Source: Thalassoglobus neptunius (lineage in GTDB: Bacteria; Planctomycetota; Planctomycetia; Planctomycetales; Planctomycetaceae). From it: DNA of 64,000 bases. The notes under the pieces are model-generated. The model was not told where the DNA came from. It searched no databases and was given only the letters and a program-made list of their open reading frames with translations. Positions 60,073 through 64,000 of this stretch are shown here, piece after piece; position 1 is the first letter of the stretch; each line of letters begins with the position of its first letter. The stretch is from assembly GCF_007859735.1 (NCBI RefSeq), contig NZ_SIHI01000001.1:342848-406847 (forward strand), written 5' to 3'. The translations under genes were made by a program, and so were the position numbers.

Positions 60073-60630
60073 ATGACACACGCGTGGCACGATGTCGTTC
60101 CGGGAGAGAATCTCCCCAGAGAGTTCACTTCGGTCATTGAGATTCCGAAAGGGTCCAATATCAAGTACGAGCTCGACAAAGACACCGGGTTGCTGAAAGT
60201 CGACCGAATGCTTTATTCGGCAGTCTACTATCCCGCGAACTATGGATTTGTTCCGCAAACGTACGCGGAGGATGGTGATCCGCTTGACGTTCTCGTCATG
60301 TGTCAGGAACCAGTCGCGCCGCTGACTTTGGTCAAAGCGCGGGCGATCGGGCTGATGACGATGGTCGACGCGGGGAAAAAAGACCACAAAGTTCTCGCCG
60401 TCGCTTCGAACGATCCTGAGTACAGCCATGTGGAGCATTTTAACGAGCTTCCCAGCCACCGACTGGCAATGGTGAGACGGTTCTTCCAGGACTACAAAAT
60501 GCTGGAAGGCAAGACGGTCGAAGTCGATGAATTTCAGGATGCAGACGTTGCGATCCCGATCATTGAGAGAGCTTTAGAGGCTTACAGTAATCTGCGACGC
60601 CGAGGGTTCTCGGAACTGCGCGAACATTAA
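60073..60630 (+). CDS. ppa: Inorganic pyrophosphatase, soluble class I
   Basis: 185 residues from the ATG at 60073 (GGAAG close upstream; a TTG three codons earlier is also open). Conserved: [40 protein letters not shown] (the metal aspartates DGDPLD) and [13 protein letters not shown]. Hydrolyses pyrophosphate to phosphate in the cytosol and drives biosynthesis. Length and sequence are standard for bacteria. Confidence 0.97.
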   Translation: MTHAWHDVVPGENLPREFTSVIEIPKGSNIKYELDKDTGLLKVDRMLYSAVYYPANYGFVPQTYAEDGDPLDVLVMCQEPVAPLTLVKARAIGLMTMVDAGKKDHKVLAVASNDPEYSHVEHFNELPSHRLAMVRRFFQDYKMLEGKTVEVDEFQDADVAIPIIERALEAYSNLRRRGFSELREH

Positions 60631-60675
60631 GATCGGTCGAAAGGTTTCTCGAGATCATTCAGAGTTCGCTTTGGT

Positions 60676-60729
60676 GATGTGATCAATGAATGTCTCGTGA
60701 TCAATGAATGTCACGTGATCAATAAATTC
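60676..60729 (+). repeat. 18-bp tandem repeat, three copies
   Basis: The unit GTGATCAATGAATGTC occurs as GTGATCAATGAATGTCTC, GTGATCAATGAATGTCAC and a degenerate GTGATCAATAAATTCT, in the gap between ppa and the M20 peptidase. No function seen. Confidence 0.6.
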
Positions 60730-60915
60730 TGGCAGCCTCAGCAGCGAGAAGGCCGTCGGTGATCGGCAGATCCTTCGGAAGTGTTCGAGGTCTGAGCACG
60801 CAAGAAGGAACTTTCTCTGTGAACTCCTGACCAGCGATCCCTCATCCTCTATGATGCGGGGCCAATACATGTCTTTGCAATTGCAAACTTCGCCGTCAGT
60901 TTGAGGGAGCTTTCC

Positions 60916-62298
60916 ATGGTCGAAAAGGTTGAACAGTATCTCCAGAAAAATTCGGATCGCAATCTCAACGAACTGATGGATCTGCTTCGCATCCCGAGCA
61001 TCAGTGCCGACTCCAAATACGTCTCTTCCATGCAGGAAGCGGCCGAGTTTCTCCGGAATCAACTCGCGGGGAGCGGGTGCGATGCGGAAATCGTGGAAAC
61101 GGACGGACATCCAATCGTCTACGGAGAGTGGACTCAAAAACCGGATGCACCGACGGTAATGATCTACGGACATTACGATGTCCAGCCGCCTGACCCGCTC
61201 GACGAATGGATCACTCCGCCGTTTGAGCCGACGATTCGCGACGGCGAAGTTTTCGCTCGCGGAGCGACGGACGATAAGGGGCAGATGTACACGCATGTCA
61301 AATCGGTCCAGGCCTGGCTCGATTCCGTCGGTGAGCTTCCCGTCAATGTGAAATTCGTCATCGAGGGCGAAGAAGAAGTTGGCAGCGATCACCTGGAAAA
61401 GTTTCTGGCATCCAACCGCGAGAAATGTGCCTGCGATGTCGCCGTGGTCAGCGACACAGCCCAATATGCCCCCGGAATTCCTGCGATTACATACGGCCTG
61501 CGCGGGATTACCGCTTGCGAAGTTCGGGTCTATGGTCCGAATCAGGATCTGCACAGCGGAGTCTTCGGCGGCTCCATCGCGAATCCGGTCAATGCTCTGG
61601 CGAAAATGATTGGTGAACTGATCGACGACGATGGGCGAGTGCAGATCCCGGGATTCTATGATGATGTTCTCCCATTGACCGAACAGGAACGCGCAGAATT
61701 CGCGAAGCTTCCGTTCAAGGAATCCGAATATCTCGATTCGCTTGGGGTATCCAGGACTCATGGAGAAGCTGGTTTTTCCACGCTCGAACGCCGCTGGGCG
61801 CGGCCAACTTGCGACGTCAACGGAATTCAGGGCGGATATTCCGGAGAGGGGCCCAAAACGATTATCCCAGCATTCGCATCGGCCAAGATTTCGTGTCGTC
61901 TGGTTCCGAACCAACAGGAAGAAGCGATTATCGAGAAGCTGGAAGCCTTCCTTCGGGAGAGAACTCCTCCGGGGTTGCGGTTTGAGTTTAAACACTGGCA
62001 CGGATGTCCTGCCGTTCTGTGTGATTTGAACAGTCCCTACATGAAGGCTGCAACGGCCGCTGTCGAACGAGGATTTGGAGCGGCCCCCATGATGATTCGC
62101 GAAGGCGGCTCAATTCCCGTGGTCGGAACATTTCAGGATGTGCTGGGAGTCGATACTCTTCTGCTTGGGTGGGGACAAAATACCGACAATCTTCATAGCC
62201 CCAACGAGAAATTTAGTGTCAATGCTTTTCATCGCGGAACGTTGTCGAGCGCCTGGCTTTGGAAAATGTTGGGTGACCTGTCATCGACTTCCACCTGA
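60916..62298 (+). CDS. M20-family dipeptidase / metallopeptidase
   Basis: 460 residues; ATG at 60916 has GGGAG six bases upstream. Metal-binding GHYDVQPPDP (H and D), DDKGQMYTH, IEGEEEVGS (E-E catalytic pair) and the DLHSGVFGG loop are all present. The dipeptidase-type insertion and SYFGEG-like GIQGGYSGEGPKTIIP segment point to the peptidase V/carnosinase-like subgroup. Cytosolic di-zinc enzyme that trims dipeptides. Standalone between ppa and serS. Confidence 0.9.
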   Translation: MVEKVEQYLQKNSDRNLNELMDLLRIPSISADSKYVSSMQEAAEFLRNQLAGSGCDAEIVETDGHPIVYGEWTQKPDAPTVMIYGHYDVQPPDPLDEWITPPFEPTIRDGEVFARGATDDKGQMYTHVKSVQAWLDSVGELPVNVKFVIEGEEEVGSDHLEKFLASNREKCACDVAVVSDTAQYAPGIPAITYGLRGITACEVRVYGPNQDLHSGVFGGSIANPVNALAKMIGELIDDDGRVQIPGFYDDVLPLTEQERAEFAKLPFKESEYLDSLGVSRTHGEAGFSTLERRWARPTCDVNGIQGGYSGEGPKTIIPAFASAKISCRLVPNQQEEAIIEKLEAFLRERTPPGLRFEFKHWHGCPAVLCDLNSPYMKAATAAVERGFGAAPMMIREGGSIPVVGTFQDVLGVDTLLLGWGQNTDNLHSPNEKFSVNAFHRGTLSSAWLWKMLGDLSSTST

Positions 62299-62434
62299 TA
62301 TGCAATTTTCAACCTGACACGCAATGTCCAACTTGTCCCACTCTATCAAGCTGTGCGTCGCACGATTGACTGCTCACTGTGAACTCTGACGAATTCTGGC
62401 CTTTCTTCAGCGTAAAAACGAAACTCTTGATCCT

Positions 62435-63718
62435 ATGCTTGACCTTCAATTCATCTGCGACAATGCAGACCTGATCGAAAAAAATTGCCAGTCTCGCGGT
62501 GTCACGTGTGACATCCCCCGACTGATTGAACTGCGTAAAAAGCGAAGTGAACTGATTGTTGCGGGGGACGACCTGCGTCGTCAGCAGAAAGAAACTGCTG
62601 CGAAGATCCCGAAAGCGACATCAGAAGAACGGCCCTCTTTGATCGAGTTCGGAAAGCAGCTGAAGTCTCAGGTTGCTGATAATGAATCGACGTTGAAAGA
62701 GATCGAAACAGACCTCAACGCCGAACTCTCTCGTCTTCCAAACCTGACGCATCCCGATGCGCCGATCGGAGGAGAAGAGGATGCCGTTGTCCTTCGCACA
62801 TGGGGCAAGGTTCCCGAATTCGACTTCGAACCGAAAGACCACGTCGAACTGATGTCGGATCTCGACATGGTCGATTTCGAAAGTGGAGCGAAGGTCGCTG
62901 GGTCCGGGTTTTACTTCTTGAAGAACGAAGCTGTCCTTCTCGAACTCGCAATGGTTCAATTTGCGATTGAGAAAGTCCGCGCGGCGGGATTCGATTTGTA
63001 TACGACTCCGGATCTGGCACGTCAGGAAGTTCTCGAGGGAACGGGTTATCAGCCGCGTGGTCCAGAAACCCAGATTTACAGCATCGAAAATTCGGATCTC
63101 TCGCTGATTGCGACAGCGGAGATTCCTCTCGGGGGGATGCTCAAGGATCAGATTCTGGATGAATCGAGCCTGCCGATGCGAGTGGCGGGGCTGTCACACT
63201 GTTTCCGGACAGAAGCGGGCGGTCACGGCAAAGCGTCGAAGGGGATCTATCGGGTGCATCAATTCACCAAAGTCGAAATGTTCGGCTTCACAACGCCGGA
63301 TCTCGAAGCATCCAATGAGTTCCATCAATTGATCGTCGGCATCGAGGAAGAAATCTTCCAGGCCCTCGAAATTCCGTATCAAGTCATCGACACACCGACT
63401 GGAGACCTCGGTGGGCCGGCTTATCGAAAATTCGACCTCGAAGCCTGGATGCCTGGTCGCGGGGAAAGCGGCGAATACGGGGAAGTGACTTCTGCGTCGA
63501 ACTGCACCGACTTTCAGGCTCGACGACTCGGAATCCGGTGTCGGAATAACGAAGAGAAGGGGACGAAATTCGTTCATACTCTCAACGGGACAGCGATCGC
63601 GGTCACTCGTGCGATGATCGCCCTGATCGAGAATCATCAGCAGGCCGACGGAAGCATTCGTATTCCAGAAGCGCTCCGAAAGTGGGTCGGAATGGATGTG
63701 ATTCCTGCCAAATCTTAG
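62435..63718 (+). CDS. serS: Serine-tRNA ligase
   Basis: 427 residues. N-terminal coiled-coil arm (residues about 25-100), then the class II core with TAEIPLGG, motif 2 FRTEAGGHGKASKGIYRVHQF and motif 3 NGTAIAVTRAMIALIENHQ, ending IPEALRKWVG. Charges tRNA-Ser. Start ATG at 62435; no good ribosome site seen, so a nearby alternative is not excluded. Followed by a hairpin at 63732-63764. Confidence 0.97.
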   Translation: MLDLQFICDNADLIEKNCQSRGVTCDIPRLIELRKKRSELIVAGDDLRRQQKETAAKIPKATSEERPSLIEFGKQLKSQVADNESTLKEIETDLNAELSRLPNLTHPDAPIGGEEDAVVLRTWGKVPEFDFEPKDHVELMSDLDMVDFESGAKVAGSGFYFLKNEAVLLELAMVQFAIEKVRAAGFDLYTTPDLARQEVLEGTGYQPRGPETQIYSIENSDLSLIATAEIPLGGMLKDQILDESSLPMRVAGLSHCFRTEAGGHGKASKGIYRVHQFTKVEMFGFTTPDLEASNEFHQLIVGIEEEIFQALEIPYQVIDTPTGDLGGPAYRKFDLEAWMPGRGESGEYGEVTSASNCTDFQARRLGIRCRNNEEKGTKFVHTLNGTAIAVTRAMIALIENHQQADGSIRIPEALRKWVGMDVIPAKS

Positions 63719-63731
63719 AGCGAACGGACGA

Positions 63732-63764
63732 GCACTCGCTGCTTTCAATCAAAGGAGCGAGTGC
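63732..63764 (+). terminator. Hairpin downstream of serS
   Basis: Perfect 9-bp stem GCACTCGCT / AGCGAGTGC with a 15-base loop, 14 bp after the serS stop, without a T run. The arm sequence resembles the intergenic repeats at 35750 and 56755 (GCGAGTG), so it may be a related element rather than a terminator. Confidence 0.4.
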
Positions 63765-63806
63765 GATTCAGTCCGGAGCAACCCTGAAGAGGGGCTATGC
63801 GATGGT

Positions 63807-64000
63807 CTATGCTTCGGGGAAATCCATCCATTTTCGCAACGTTCGGATGTCTCTCTGGTGAGCTTTGACAGCTGATGGAATTTCCGGTTTCGAAAAGATT
63901 CGATACCCCATCCATTCCATGTGGATGCAGAGCGGCATCGGCGGGAGTCCGCTTCGAATCGTTGAGAAGACCTCTTCGTTGACGAACCCCATATCGAGAG
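63807..64000 (-). CDS. Partial gene, C-terminal end of an unidentified protein
   Basis: The minus-strand frame is open to the window edge (64 codons) and ends RTLRKWMDFPEA. It contains GFVNEEVFSTIRSGLPPMPLC and EWMGYRIFSKPEIP. No family recognised; the true start is outside. Confidence 0.45.
   Translation of the reverse strand, partial: LDMGFVNEEVFSTIRSGLPPMPLCIHMEWMGYRIFSKPEIPSAVKAHQRDIRTLRKWMDFPEA

Noticed and set aside
60655-62001. 448-codon open frame on the minus strand over the M20 peptidase
   Set aside because: Antisense shadow of a clearly conserved gene; no ribosome site and no protein family.

Overview
The window looks like chromosomal DNA of a planctomycete of the Planctomycetaceae type (Gimesia / Rubinisphaera / Thalassoglobus-like; this is inference). 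The reasons are two secreted sulfatases, many signal-peptide proteins of unknown function, very large envelope proteins, loosely packed genes on both strands, a ribosomal S1 with a long acidic extension, and frequent GTG/TTG starts marked by good Shine-Dalgarno sites. It begins inside an aminotransferase gene and ends inside an unidentified gene.

Layout. 1-5.1 kb: aminotransferase tail, a sparse stretch with small accessory genes (CbrC-like zinc protein, DinB-like protein, two-helix membrane protein) and a diverged 63-bp repeat, then a one-piece tmRNA (ssrA, minus strand) with its terminator, and an Uma2-like gene. 5.2-13 kb: Fe/Mn superoxide dismutase, sulfatase, Nudix hydrolase, phytanoyl-CoA dioxygenase-like enzyme, MazG, second sulfatase, GDP-mannose dehydratase-like enzyme. 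13-20 kb: exported CxxCH protein; a MocR regulator divergent from a periplasmic cupin/DJ-1 fusion with a clear operator-like site between them; a membrane spermidine-synthase-like protein. 20-25.3 kb: AI-2E/PerM-type protein with a large soluble insertion, membrane protein, a choloylglycine-hydrolase-like gene cut off by a 408-bp perfect palindrome built from two copies of an IS3-type end, and a small secreted protein. 25.9-35.8 kb: S1, NAD-sugar epimerase, MarR regulator, YyaL-type thioredoxin-domain protein, STAS protein, and a two-gene unit with a SNF2 helicase. 36.3-47.9 kb: two adjacent giant exported/membrane proteins (1158 and 2688 aa) sharing a repeated module; this is the best candidate for something undescribed. 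48-56.8 kb: Fpg-type glycosylase, lipoprotein, PriA, metallophosphatase, YidC. 56.75-57.84 kb: a short repeat with inverted ends next to an intact IS5-family element. 58-63.7 kb: housekeeping block fumC, rpsU, ppa, M20 dipeptidase, serS.

No metabolic operon dominates. Functional themes are envelope and polysaccharide work (sulfatases, sugar nucleotide enzymes, YidC, giant proteins, lipoprotein), DNA repair and restart (Fpg, PriA, MazG, MutT-like, SNF2), translation and ribosome rescue (tmRNA, S1, S21, serS), and three independent signs of small mobile or repetitive DNA. No calls were checked against a database.
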